From: an uncultured Roseobacter sp.
GTDB lineage: Bacteria; Pseudomonadota; Alphaproteobacteria; Rhodobacterales; Rhodobacteraceae
Length of the DNA: 64,000 nt
Assembly: GCF_947495275.1 (NCBI RefSeq)
Contig: NZ_CANLYL010000008.1
Location: 62,001 to 126,000 of the forward strand
Reading direction: 5' to 3'
This document shows positions 37,699-46,438 of this stretch, one piece after another (position 1 is the first letter of the stretch; every line of letters starts with the position of its first letter). Below the pieces are notes generated by a model that ran no database searches, had not been told where the DNA came from, and saw only the letters and a program-made list of their open reading frames with translations. A program made the translations under genes and the position numbers.

Positions 37699-39156
37699 CT
37701 AAAAGGGCGCTTCCAGATCGCCCATGCGCACATAGACAGATTTCAACTGGCTGTAGTGCTCAATGGCGGCCTTGGAATTTTCGCGCCCGACACCCGATGC
37801 CTTCGAGCCGCCAAAAGGCGCCTCCACCGGTGCGTCGTTATATGTGTTGATATAGCAGGTGCCTGCCTCAAATCCCGAGGCAACACGGTGTGCGCGCGCC
37901 AGATCACGGGTAAACACGCCAGCTGCCAGACCGAATTCAGTATCATTGGCACGCGCCAACACATCATCCTCATCGGTGAAATCGAGCACCGCCATGACAG
38001 GGCCAAAAATCTCCTCACGGGCGATGGTCATATCGTCCGTCACATCCGCAAAGACGGTCGGTTGCAGATAAAACCCATCGCGATCAAGTCGGGTGCCACC
38101 GGTTACAAGACGCGCACCTTCCGCCTGACCCTTGGCGATATAATCCAGAACGATGTTCATCTGCCGCTCTGATACCATGGGGCCAAAACTGGTCTCCACT
38201 TGCATCGGATCCCCAATCACGGCCCCTGCAAGCCGCGCACTCAGACGCGCCAAAAAGGCCTCCTTGATGTCCTCATGCACAAACACGCGTGTGCCGTTCG
38301 AACAGACCTGCCCGGAGGAATAGAAATTCCCAAGGATCGCCCCGCTGACAGCGTTTTCGATGTCCGCATCCTCGAAAACAATCATCGGAGACTTGCCACC
38401 CAGTTCCATCGTCACATGCTTGATCCCGGCGGCGGCAGCAGCATAGACCTTGCGCCCGGTGGGCACTGAGCCTGTCAAAGACACCTTGTCGACGCGGGGA
38501 TCACTGACCAATGCGCCCCCAACCTCACCCATGCCCTGAACGACGTTGTAGAGGCCTGCGGGAAGCCCTGCCTCATGCAGGATCTCGGCGACTTTCAACG
38601 CACAAAGCGGCGTCGTTTCAGAAGGCTTGAAGACTATCGCATTGCCGCAGGCCAGCGCAGGCGCGCCTTTCCAGCAGGCGATCTGGGTGGGATAGTTCCA
38701 CGCGCCAATGCCCACGCAAAGACCAAGAGGTTCTCGCCGGGTGTACACCCAATCCTCCCCCAGCTGGATATGTTCTCCAGTAAGTGTCGCCGCCATGCCG
38801 CCGAAATATTCCAGCGCATCCGCCCCGCTGGTGGCATCCACAACACTGGTTTCCTGATAGGGCTTACCAGTGTCAAACGTCTCCAGAACGGAGAGGTCAT
38901 GATTGCGCTCCCGCATGATGTCGGCTGCGCGCCGCAGGATGCGGCCCCGCTCGGTGCCGGTCATTTTTGCCCAAGCTACTTGCGCGGTTTTCGCGCTGGC
39001 AATGGCTTGATCCACAATCGCCGGGGTCGCCGCATATACGGTTGCGATGACCTCGCCGGTCGCTGGATAGACCACGTCAATCGGCGTGCCGGATGTGTCT
39101 TCCACATAGGCGCCATTGATGAAGTGGCTGGCGGTCGGTTGGGTTGGATAAGTCAT
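37699..39156 (-). CDS. betB: Betaine aldehyde dehydrogenase
   Basis: 485 residues of the ALDH superfamily. [18 protein letters not shown] carries the general-base glutamate and [10 protein letters not shown] the catalytic Cys285; [13 protein letters not shown] is the NAD-binding loop. It oxidises betaine aldehyde to glycine betaine with NAD in the cytoplasm. It lies between betC and betA, which fixes the substrate. Confidence 0.95.
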   Translation of the reverse strand: MTYPTQPTASHFINGAYVEDTSGTPIDVVYPATGEVIATVYAATPAIVDQAIASAKTAQVAWAKMTGTERGRILRRAADIMRERNHDLSVLETFDTGKPYQETSVVDATSGADALEYFGGMAATLTGEHIQLGEDWVYTRREPLGLCVGIGAWNYPTQIACWKGAPALACGNAIVFKPSETTPLCALKVAEILHEAGLPAGLYNVVQGMGEVGGALVSDPRVDKVSLTGSVPTGRKVYAAAAAGIKHVTMELGGKSPMIVFEDADIENAVSGAILGNFYSSGQVCSNGTRVFVHEDIKEAFLARLSARLAGAVIGDPMQVETSFGPMVSERQMNIVLDYIAKGQAEGARLVTGGTRLDRDGFYLQPTVFADVTDDMTIAREEIFGPVMAVLDFTDEDDVLARANDTEFGLAAGVFTRDLARAHRVASGFEAGTCYINTYNDAPVEAPFGGSKASGVGRENSKAAIEHYSQLKSVYVRMGDLEAPF

Positions 39157-39198
39157 TTGAAGTCTTGCCTCCGGCAGGGTTACTTGGTCGAGGACAGG

Positions 39199-40707
39199 TT
39201 ATTCGCCCCTCGGGAAACGTTTGCTGTCTTCGAGAATGTTCAGGTCCATGTGATTGCGCATGTATTGCTCGGACGCATCACGCAGCGGCTGGTAGTCCCA
39301 CGGGTAATACCCCCCCTGTCGCAACGCATCATAGACAACCCAGCGACGCGCCTGGCTCTTGCGCACATCGGCATCAAAAGCGGCGAGATCCCAGCGGTCT
39401 TCCGATTTGGCGCGCAAGGTTTGCAACGTCCCCTGATGCTCGGCAACTTCCGCAAGGTTGGTCAACTCATGCGGGTCGGCCTCCAGATCAAAAAGCTGAT
39501 CCGCATCCAGAACACAGCGGTTGTACTTCCACTTGTCATAGCGCAGCGAAACCATCGGCGCGTAAGAGGCTTCGGCGGCGTATTCCATCGCCACCGGTTC
39601 GCTGCGCTCCTGCCCCTGCCCCATGGGCACCAGCGACACGCCTGTCGTCCAGTCCATGATGTCGTCCATCGACACGCCGGCAAGGTCACAAAGCGTCGGG
39701 CAGACATCGATGTTGGACACCGGCGTGACCTGCAGGCCCGGGGCCATCTGTGGGGCCGAGATCATCAGCGGCACACGCGATGATCCCTCGTAAAAGGACA
39801 TTTTGAACCAAAGCCCGCGTTCTCCCAGCATGTCACCGTGGTCAGAGACAAAAAGGATAATCGCTTCCTGCCGGGTATCCTCCAGCGTTTGCAGGACCTC
39901 GCCAATCTTATCGTCAAGGTAGCTGATATTGGCAAAATAGGCCCGCCTCGACCGGCGAATGTCTTCTTCGGTGATGTCAAAACTGCGCCAGTCATTGGCG
40001 TCGAAAATGCGCTTGCTGTGCGTGTCCTGATCTTCATAGGGGATCGCCGGCACCTCGGGGAGCAGATGCGCACAGTCCTCGTAGAGGTCCCAGTATTTCT
40101 TGCGCGCAACATAGGGGTCATGCGGATGCGTGAAACTGACCGTCAGGCACCAGGGACGTGCGTCAGCACCACGCGACAAATCGTAGAGCTTGCGCGTGGC
40201 GTTAAAAGCCACCTCGTCGTCATATTCCATCTGGTTGGAGATTTCAGCGACCCCTGCGCCGGTCACCGAACCCATGTTGTGATACCACCAGTCGATCCGC
40301 TCACCGGGTTTGCGATAGTCAGGCGTCCAGCCGAAATCAGCCGGATAAATATCCGTGGTCAGGCGCTCTTCGAAGCCGTGTAATTGCTCGGGCCCAACAA
40401 AATGCATCTTGCCGGACAGGCAGGTCTGATAGCCCGCACGCCGCAAATGATGCGCATAGGTCGGAACGGCCGACGGAAATTCGGCAGCATTGTCATACAC
40501 ACCTGTGGCCGATGGCAACTGGCCCGACATGAAAGCCGCGCGCCCCGGCGCGCAAAGCGGTGACGCCGTATAGGCATTGCGAAACCGTGTCGACCTTGCA
40601 GCGAGCTTCTTGAGGTTTGGCGCATGCAACCATTCCGCCGGGCCATCGGGAAAAAGCGTACCGTTGAGCTGGTCCACCATCAGGATCAGGATGTTCGGCT
40701 TGGTCAT
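39199..40707 (-). CDS. betC: Choline sulfatase
   Basis: 502 residues, a type I sulfatase. The C-x-P-x-R formylglycine motif is CAPGR with Cys52 to be oxidised by a formylglycine-generating enzyme (not in this window). Metal and active-site features include ILILMVDQLN and SDHGDMLGERGLWFKM. It hydrolyses choline-O-sulfate to choline, giving the operon an entry from sulfated choline that is abundant in marine algae. It overlaps betI by 4 nt. Confidence 0.95.
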   Translation of the reverse strand: MTKPNILILMVDQLNGTLFPDGPAEWLHAPNLKKLAARSTRFRNAYTASPLCAPGRAAFMSGQLPSATGVYDNAAEFPSAVPTYAHHLRRAGYQTCLSGKMHFVGPEQLHGFEERLTTDIYPADFGWTPDYRKPGERIDWWYHNMGSVTGAGVAEISNQMEYDDEVAFNATRKLYDLSRGADARPWCLTVSFTHPHDPYVARKKYWDLYEDCAHLLPEVPAIPYEDQDTHSKRIFDANDWRSFDITEEDIRRSRRAYFANISYLDDKIGEVLQTLEDTRQEAIILFVSDHGDMLGERGLWFKMSFYEGSSRVPLMISAPQMAPGLQVTPVSNIDVCPTLCDLAGVSMDDIMDWTTGVSLVPMGQGQERSEPVAMEYAAEASYAPMVSLRYDKWKYNRCVLDADQLFDLEADPHELTNLAEVAEHQGTLQTLRAKSEDRWDLAAFDADVRKSQARRWVVYDALRQGGYYPWDYQPLRDASEQYMRNHMDLNILEDSKRFPRGE

Positions 40708-41279
40708 GGGTGATCCTCCAGCAGGATATTGAGCATATTCAACGCCCGTTCCCGCGCCGCATCCGGGCTGGGCGAGCGCGACAGGGCCGCACGCAGATAA
40801 AGCCCGTCGATCAGCGCGGCCAGGGTTTCTGCGTGGTCATTTGGGTGATCCGACAGCGGACGCAGCGCATGACAAAGGTTCGATTGCAAGCGGCGCTGGT
40901 AAAGCTGCAAGAGCCGCTGCATGTTGGGGTTTGTGGGCGCCTGGGCATAAAGCGTCATCCATGCGCTCACCGTGTCGGGTGCAAAACAGGTGGGCGAAAA
41001 GCTTGCCTCAATCAGAGCGATGGCCCGGGCCTTTGGCGATTGTGCTGCAGCCAGTTCCCGACGCACTTCACCACCAAAATCGCGGAGAATCTGGCGCATC
41101 GCAGCCAGGAATATCTGGTCCTTACCGCCGAAGTAGTGATGCGCAAGGGCTGTGGACATGCCCGCCCGCTTGGCAATCTGCCCGACGGTGATGTCCATCG
41201 ACCCCTTTGAGGCCAATTCCGCGATTGTTGCCTCAACAAGCGCCGTCCGGCGGATCGGCTCCATTCCTAATTTTGGCAC
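40704..41279 (-). CDS. betI: TetR-family choline-responsive repressor BetI
   Basis: 191 residues. The N-terminus PKLGMEPIRRTALVEATI matches BetI; the helix-turn-helix is VGQIAKRAGMSTALAHHYFG. BetI represses the bet operon until choline is present. The start is GTG at 41279 with GGAGGGG upstream; the ATG at 41264 would remove conserved residues. It is the first gene of betICBA, and a symmetric operator lies 41-70 bp before it. Confidence 0.93.
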   Translation of the reverse strand: MPKLGMEPIRRTALVEATIAELASKGSMDITVGQIAKRAGMSTALAHHYFGGKDQIFLAAMRQILRDFGGEVRRELAAAQSPKARAIALIEASFSPTCFAPDTVSAWMTLYAQAPTNPNMQRLLQLYQRRLQSNLCHALRPLSDHPNDHAETLAALIDGLYLRAALSRSPSPDAARERALNMLNILLEDHP

Positions 41280-41309
41280 GGGAATCCCCTCCGGCTACAA
41301 CGATGCATC

Positions 41310-41349
41310 AGATAGCGGGTTTTTTATTGATCAGTCAATCAATAAAAAA
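41310..41349 (-). promoter_or_regulatory. BetI operator overlapping the predicted bet promoter
   Basis: A perfect 12-bp inverted repeat, TTTTTTATTGAT (41320-41331) and its complement (41338-41349), is split by CAGTCA. On the minus strand TTGACT (41338-41333) forms a good -35 with 17 bp to CTATCT (41315-41310), placing the -35 inside the repeat, where a repressor would block it. The ATTGAT half-site resembles known BetI operators. Confidence 0.75.
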
Positions 41350-41355
41350 GGGATA

Positions 41356-42261
41356 TCAGACTTTGGTGGCGTGCACGGTCGGTGTCGTCTCCCCACGCTT
41401 CAGCACCGCTTCGCGCCAGGTAATGAAAACAACCGAAGCAAGGATGACAACGCCGCCAAAAATCACCCAGATATCAACGGCTTCGTCAAAGACCAGATAT
41501 CCAAGTAAGACGGCCCAGACAAGCTGGGTGAAGGTCACGGGCTGGGTCACGGTCAGGGGGGCCGCCGCAAAGGCCAGCGTCATTGTATAATGTCCAGCCA
41601 CCGCAAAACAGGCCACACAGAAGAGCAACACAAGATCTGAAATCGTTGGCGTCACCCATTGCAAGATCGCGAATGGGGCCAGCACAATGGTCACAAAAAT
41701 GGAGAGCATGGCCACAACGACGGCAGGTTTCACCTCATCCGCCATGACCTTGGCGGTCAGATAAGAGCCGCCAAAGACAACCGCCGCAAACAGCATCGCC
41801 AGATGACCGCTGCTGATCTCGCGAAAACCCGGGCGCAGGATGATGAACGCGCCGATCAGCGCCACGCAGACAGCGGCGATCCGGCGAAAAGCCAGTTTCT
41901 CCCCCAGAAAAAGGGCGGCACCGATGGTCACGTAAACCGGGGCCAGATAATTCATCGCGGTGACATCCGCGATCGGAATGCGCACCATTGCAAAAAACCA
42001 CAGCATCACGCCGCAGCCGTGCACGAGACCGCGCACCCCAAACAATCCCCACTGCCGTTTTGTCAAATGCGCCGCGCGTAGCGATCCGATGGCCGGGATC
42101 AGGAACACCAGCCCGAGCAGGTAGCGCAGGAAAGCCATTTCCACCGGTGGCAGGCGAGGGCCCATATATTTGACCAATGCCGTGACAGCGACGAAGCAAA
42201 ACCCTGTCACGAGCATCCAGAAGATACCTGTCAGTGGGCGGGAGGGCGTGCGTGTAGCCAT
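41356..42261 (-). CDS. EamA/DMT family transporter
   Basis: 301 residues, ten membrane helices in two EamA repeats (about residues 10-140 and 150-280). The C-terminal PLTVTQPVTFTQLVWAVLLGYLVF is typical of 10-TMS DMT exporters. The substrate is unknown. It ends only 7 bp from the bet operator and is on the same strand, so any readthrough would enter betI. Confidence 0.85.
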   Translation of the reverse strand: MATRTPSRPLTGIFWMLVTGFCFVAVTALVKYMGPRLPPVEMAFLRYLLGLVFLIPAIGSLRAAHLTKRQWGLFGVRGLVHGCGVMLWFFAMVRIPIADVTAMNYLAPVYVTIGAALFLGEKLAFRRIAAVCVALIGAFIILRPGFREISSGHLAMLFAAVVFGGSYLTAKVMADEVKPAVVVAMLSIFVTIVLAPFAILQWVTPTISDLVLLFCVACFAVAGHYTMTLAFAAAPLTVTQPVTFTQLVWAVLLGYLVFDEAVDIWVIFGGVVILASVVFITWREAVLKRGETTPTVHATKV

Positions 42262-42300
42262 GCGCCATAGACATACTTTTTCGCTACAGACTGCAAGGGG

Positions 42301-42900
42301 TTATGCGAACAACAAACCGGCGGCAATTGCCCACATGGTCAGGGCTATCAGCCCGTCAAGAACGCGCCAGCTTGAGGCACGTGCAAAGAGCGGCGCAAGC
42401 AACCGCGCGCCGTATCCCAGCGCAAAGAAAAAGCTGATGCTGGCGAGAACCGCGCCTGCCCCAAACACCAACCGATTGTCGTATTGAGCCGAGATCGACC
42501 CGATCAGAACAACCGTGTCGAGGTAGACATGCGGGTTCAGCCAGGTGAGCGCCAGAAGCGTCAGCACCGTCGGAACAAGCGGGGCCCCTGCGCCATTTTC
42601 GGCCTGCAGGACGTGGCCGCCTTCCCAGGCGGATCGCGCGTTTCGCCAGCCATACCACAGCAGAAAAACTGCCCCGCCATAGCGCATCGCGGTCTCAAAC
42701 CAGGGCGCTTTCTCCGCCAGCGCGCCAAACCCCGCGACACCGGCGACAATGAGGATGGCATCGGAAAGACCACAGGTCAGGCACACCCAGAAAACATGTT
42801 GCCTGCGCAACCCCTGGCGCAAAACAAAGGCGTTTTGCGCACCAATCGCCACGATCAGCGACAGGCTGAGCAGATAACCGGGAAGGAAAGTATCAATCAC
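42301..42900 (-). CDS. LysE/ArgO family amino-acid exporter
   Basis: 199 residues, about five to six helices. LIVAIGAQNAFVLRQGLRR is the signature N-terminus and LALTWLNPHVYLDTVVLIG the second conserved block of LysE/ArgO exporters, which export lysine or arginine. The divergent ArgP-type regulator at 42990 supports an ArgO-like role. It could also be a RhtB-type exporter. Confidence 0.88.
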   Translation of the reverse strand: MIDTFLPGYLLSLSLIVAIGAQNAFVLRQGLRRQHVFWVCLTCGLSDAILIVAGVAGFGALAEKAPWFETAMRYGGAVFLLWYGWRNARSAWEGGHVLQAENGAGAPLVPTVLTLLALTWLNPHVYLDTVVLIGSISAQYDNRLVFGAGAVLASISFFFALGYGARLLAPLFARASSWRVLDGLIALTMWAIAAGLLFA

Positions 42901-42989
42901 AAAATGGCTCCTGAGATGTCACTGCATTGACTAGATTGCTAAGCGAGATTACTCAAATTAAATATCTGAACGCATATTAAGGTTTGCTA

Positions 42990-43901
42990 ATGATACTGGA
43001 CCCCGCTCAGCTCGCAGCACTTTCCGCCATTGTGCGGCACGGCAGCTTTGAAGGTGCTGCCGCACAGTTGAATGTAACGCCTTCGGCAATTTCTCAGCGC
43101 ATCAAGGCTTTGGAAGAACGTATGGGCGCAATCCTGATCTATCGTGGAACACCCTGCACACCCACGGACGCCGGAACAAGGCTTGCCCGGCACGCCGACG
43201 ACGTGACATTGCTGGAAACCCAGGTTCTTCAGGACATTGCACCAGACACAAACCGGTCTGCGGCGCGCATCCGGATCGCGGTCAATGCGGACAGTCTGGC
43301 GACCTGGTTTGTCTCAGGCTTATCGCGAAACGCTGGTACGTTCTTTGAGCTGCTGATTGACGATCAGGATTATTCCACCGACTGGTTGCTGCGTGGCGCG
43401 GTCAGCGCAGCGATCACGGGTCAGGCGCAGGCGGCAGCAGGGTGCAGCAGCACCGCTTTGGGGGCGTTGCGTTACGTGGCCACGGCGAGCCCGGCCTTTG
43501 TGGCCCGTTGGTTTGACGATGGCGTCACCCCTCGATCGCTCGTGCAGACACCGATGATGAATTTCGATGCCAAGGACAATCTGCAACACCGATGGATCAG
43601 GAATGCTACGGGGGAAAAACTGACGCCGCCGGCGCATCACCTTCCCTCCACCCATGCCTTTGTGGATGCCTGCCTGCTGGGGTTGGGGTGGGGCCTGAAC
43701 CCCCTCAGCATCGTGCAGCGCCACCTGGACGACGGAACGCTTGTGACATTGATGCCGGATTGCCCTCTGGATGTGCCGCTTTACTGGCAAACCAGTCGCC
43801 TGATGGCAAAGGCCCTGGAGCCCCTCAGCAAGTCGATTTTTTCCGCTGCGCGGGAACAACTTGTTAATATCCCTCACGAAAGAGTGAAGCAGAAATATTA
43901 A
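42990..43901 (+). CDS. LysR-type regulator, ArgP/LysG-like
   Basis: 303 residues. Helix-turn-helix: ALSAIVRHGSFEGAAAQLNV and PSAISQRIKALEERMG near the N-terminus, then a LysR substrate domain. Length, sequence and divergence from a LysE/ArgO exporter match ArgP/LysG, which activate the exporter in response to basic amino acids. ATG 42990 is favoured over the in-frame TTG at 42984 because AAGG lies upstream. The 89-bp gap is AT-rich and should hold the binding site. Confidence 0.88.
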   Translation: MILDPAQLAALSAIVRHGSFEGAAAQLNVTPSAISQRIKALEERMGAILIYRGTPCTPTDAGTRLARHADDVTLLETQVLQDIAPDTNRSAARIRIAVNADSLATWFVSGLSRNAGTFFELLIDDQDYSTDWLLRGAVSAAITGQAQAAAGCSSTALGALRYVATASPAFVARWFDDGVTPRSLVQTPMMNFDAKDNLQHRWIRNATGEKLTPPAHHLPSTHAFVDACLLGLGWGLNPLSIVQRHLDDGTLVTLMPDCPLDVPLYWQTSRLMAKALEPLSKSIFSAAREQLVNIPHERVKQKY

Positions 43902-43980
43902 TTCACAGAAATCTCATCCAAGATGATTGGCGTATCCCTTTATGTTCCCCATATAGTGGGAAGGTAACAAGGATAGGCTC

Positions 43981-44238
43981 ATGCTGGATAATTCTCAAAA
44001 TCTCGACCTGACGGCGAAAGATATCGAAATGATTGAATCCGCCCTTCAGACACAGAAGAAAATTTTGTCTGTGCAGAGCCAGGCCGGCGGCAGCGGCGCG
44101 CGCCGCAAACTCACCGACCTCAAGCATCTGATCAAGCGCATCAATCGCAGTGCACGAACCACACCGACAGAGCCCGTTCAAAGCTGGAGTTGGTTTGTGC
44201 GGTCGCTTTTCTGCACGGACTGCAACCAACCCCGCTAA
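43981..44238 (+). CDS. Small hypothetical protein
   Basis: 85 residues, soluble and basic, no domain recognised. It is mostly helical (DLTAKDIEMIESALQTQKKIL, and a KLTDLKHLIKRIN helix) with a C-terminal VRSLFCTDC that could bind a metal or be redox-active. It stands alone between argP-like and yebC genes, with AAGGATAGG before the ATG. Confidence 0.55.
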   Translation: MLDNSQNLDLTAKDIEMIESALQTQKKILSVQSQAGGSGARRKLTDLKHLIKRINRSARTTPTEPVQSWSWFVRSLFCTDCNQPR

Positions 44239-44258
44239 AACCGTTCCTACGTTTTCGT

Positions 44259-44290
44259 AAAAAACGCCGCCCCTGTTACCGGGCGGCGTT
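44259..44290 (-). terminator. Rho-independent terminator of yebC
   Basis: AACGCCGCCC (44263-44272) pairs with GGGCGGCGTT (44281-44290); on the minus strand six T follow (44264-44259). It lies 27 bp past the yebC stop. Confidence 0.9.
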
Positions 44291-44316
44291 ATGTCGTTAT
44301 CGAGGCTGTCTGGCGA

Positions 44317-45057
44317 TCAAAGCTGCGCCATGACCTCATCGGATGCTTCAAAATTGGTTGTGACGCGTTGCACGTCGTCATCGTCTTCGAGAGCATCAAT
44401 CAGCCGCATCAGCTTTTGCATACCGTCAAGATCCATGTCCGTCGTGGTTGTCGGCCGCCAGACCAGCTTGGTGCTTTCGCTTTCACCCAATTCTTCTTCG
44501 AGCGCTGTTGCCACGTCATTCAGATCGGTATCCGCACACCAGATCACATGGCCATCTTCCGAGCTTTCAACATCCTCCGCACCGGCTTCGATCGCGGCCA
44601 TCATCACGGTATCCGCGTCCCCTGCTTCTGCGGGATAGGTCACTTCGCCCTTGCGGTCGAACATGAAACCGACGCTGCCAGTCTCGCCCAGGTTGCCGCC
44701 ATTCTTCGTGAAAGTTGAGCGCACGGTCGAGGCTGTGCGGTTGCGGTTGTCGGTCATCGCTTCGACAATGACCGCGACCCCGTTGGGGCCGTATCCCTCG
44801 TAGCGGATTTCCTCGTAGTCATCGCCTTCACCGGCCTGCGATTTCTTGATGGCCCGTTCGATCACGTCCTTGGGCACAGATTGCGATTTGGCCTCCTTCA
44901 CCGCCAGTCGCAGACGTGGGTTCTTGTCCGGGTCCGGGTCGCCCATCTTGGCGGCCACCGTGATCTCCTTGCTCAACTTGGAGAACAACTTGGCGCGCAC
45001 GGCGTCCTGGCGCCCCTTGCGATGTTGAATATTTGCCCATTTTGAGTGTCCGGCCAT
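44317..45057 (-). CDS. yebC: YebC/PmpR family DNA-binding regulator
   Basis: 246 residues, the exact usual length. [19 protein letters not shown] is the universal start; [23 protein letters not shown] and [15 protein letters not shown] follow. The family acts as a transcriptional regulator, and recent work links members to translation of difficult peptide stretches. The start at 45057 is fixed by the conserved N-terminus; an in-frame upstream extension has no support. Confidence 0.95.
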   Translation of the reverse strand: MAGHSKWANIQHRKGRQDAVRAKLFSKLSKEITVAAKMGDPDPDKNPRLRLAVKEAKSQSVPKDVIERAIKKSQAGEGDDYEEIRYEGYGPNGVAVIVEAMTDNRNRTASTVRSTFTKNGGNLGETGSVGFMFDRKGEVTYPAEAGDADTVMMAAIEAGAEDVESSEDGHVIWCADTDLNDVATALEEELGESESTKLVWRPTTTTDMDLDGMQKLMRLIDALEDDDDVQRVTTNFEASDEVMAQL

Positions 45058-45124
45058 AGGAGGGTTCCATTCTTTGATTTTGCCGTTGTTTATCGCCGCC
45101 AAGCGGCGCGCTCAACCCCTTGGC

Positions 45125-45394
45125 CTAAACCACCCAGAATGCTTTGAGGATCAGATAGAGACGCAACGCCAAACCGATCGTGAGGGCCGCCAACATCCAG
45201 TTGGGCATCACTCTGGCGAAATCCTGATAGTACCGGGCCTCTTCGCGTTTCAGTTGAACGAGTTCCGGTGCCGCACCCTCGTCTGCCATACGTTCAGCAG
45301 TGATCTCATGCCACCGGGAACGGACCAATCGCGAACATGCCCAGATCGCGGGTCCAAGGATCAGAATATCCGAAATCAGACTGGTCAGGTTCAC
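45125..45394 (-). CDS. Small two-helix membrane protein
   Basis: 89 residues. An N-terminal hydrophobic segment (SLISDILILGPAIWACSRL) and a C-terminal one (MLAALTIGLALRLYLILKAF) flank a charged cytoplasmic-type loop. It starts with GTG overlapping the stop of the HTH gene upstream (GTGA). Not recognised; the coupling suggests it works with the HTH protein. Confidence 0.6.
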   Translation of the reverse strand: MNLTSLISDILILGPAIWACSRLVRSRWHEITAERMADEGAAPELVQLKREEARYYQDFARVMPNWMLAALTIGLALRLYLILKAFWVV

Positions 45395-45795
45395 TTTTTG
45401 ACGGCGTTCAGCTCAATCCGGTAGCCGAGCGCTTCGGCAAGCGCGAAAACCTTCCACAAGGTTGGCCCGGTTTTGGAGTCACCGCGCGCGATCCGCGACA
45501 GCGCACTATGATCAAACCCGAGCCTGGCGCCAATCTCGCGCCCGCTCAGTGGCGTTTCATTGAGCATCTGCGCGATCACCTGCGCCCCCAAAACCCGCGC
45601 AAGCTCTTCACCCACGTCCCGAAATACTGCGTATTTCTCTGACGGATCGAGCGCCTCGAAAGCCTCAGAATGGGTATCCTCATCCATCACCGCAAGCGGC
45701 TTATCTGCGGTTTTCACTGTACGTGCCGGTTTGCGGGTCGCCGCGCGTTTAGCGGATTTAGCACCGATGCCAGCATTGATTTGTACGTCGGTCAT
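45391..45795 (-). CDS. XRE-type helix-turn-helix protein
   Basis: 134 residues. A basic disordered N-terminus (KSAKRAATRKPARTVK) precedes an XRE/HigA-like HTH: LSGREIGARLGFDHSALSRIARGD with a recognition helix SALSRIARG. A toxin partner is not seen. It may be a regulator of its coupled membrane protein or an orphan antitoxin-like protein. Confidence 0.75.
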   Translation of the reverse strand: MTDVQINAGIGAKSAKRAATRKPARTVKTADKPLAVMDEDTHSEAFEALDPSEKYAVFRDVGEELARVLGAQVIAQMLNETPLSGREIGARLGFDHSALSRIARGDSKTGPTLWKVFALAEALGYRIELNAVKK

Positions 45796-45893
45796 GGGTC
45801 ACCATATCTGAATAGCGTCAAAATGCATGTTGCCTTGCAAGACAACACGTAGCCTTCGGAACCTCTTTTGTCAAGGTTTCAGCGCACGCATCC

Positions 45894-46385
45894 CTAAGGC
45901 TTCGGCAAAGCCCGCACCTGCGAAATCAACAGCTTTGCATGTTTGGCATCAGACAATGCCTTCAGCCTGCGATTGCTATCTGCCAAGCTGCCCACTGACA
46001 CAAAAGCCAATCTCCGATCCGGCATCTCCGTGTAAAGAACCAGGCAAGCCAATTCAAAACGCCGGGACCGGAACCGCGCAAAATAGCCTTCTGCGTCGGA
46101 ATCTTTCAGGCCCTTGATGTCGTCAAATCGAACCGGTTTCTCCAAATCACTCAGAAAGGCGCCGAACTCCGCAGGCGGGTAATCTTTCCGGATGTGGCGC
46201 GCTTCCTGAACGTGATTCCAGCGCAAATGATCTGGGTTTCGCCAACTGCCTTCGATCCCGCGCAGATACCGGATCAGCCCAAAAATGCGCAGTTTGGCTT
46301 TCGAAGCCGCCCTTGGCCCCAGCTTTCCGGCCTCTTCCAAGGCTGTCGAAAATCCGTTGGTGATTAAAAAGTTCAAATCAGACAT
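45894..46385 (-). CDS. Hypothetical soluble protein
   Basis: 163 residues, unrecognised. MSDLNFLITNGFSTALEEAG starts a largely helical, charged chain with SWRNPDHLRWNHVQEARHI and an AFLSDLEKPVRFDDIKGLK stretch; no signal, membrane segment or metal motif. The ATG at 46385 is chosen over an upstream in-frame start at 46445. It diverges from the SLC13 gene with only 53 bp between them. Confidence 0.55.
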   Translation of the reverse strand: MSDLNFLITNGFSTALEEAGKLGPRAASKAKLRIFGLIRYLRGIEGSWRNPDHLRWNHVQEARHIRKDYPPAEFGAFLSDLEKPVRFDDIKGLKDSDAEGYFARFRSRRFELACLVLYTEMPDRRLAFVSVGSLADSNRRLKALSDAKHAKLLISQVRALPKP

Positions 46386-46438
46386 AACCACAGTTGAGGC
46401 AAAAAGAGACCCCGGATCAAGAGCATGGAGCCACCCAA

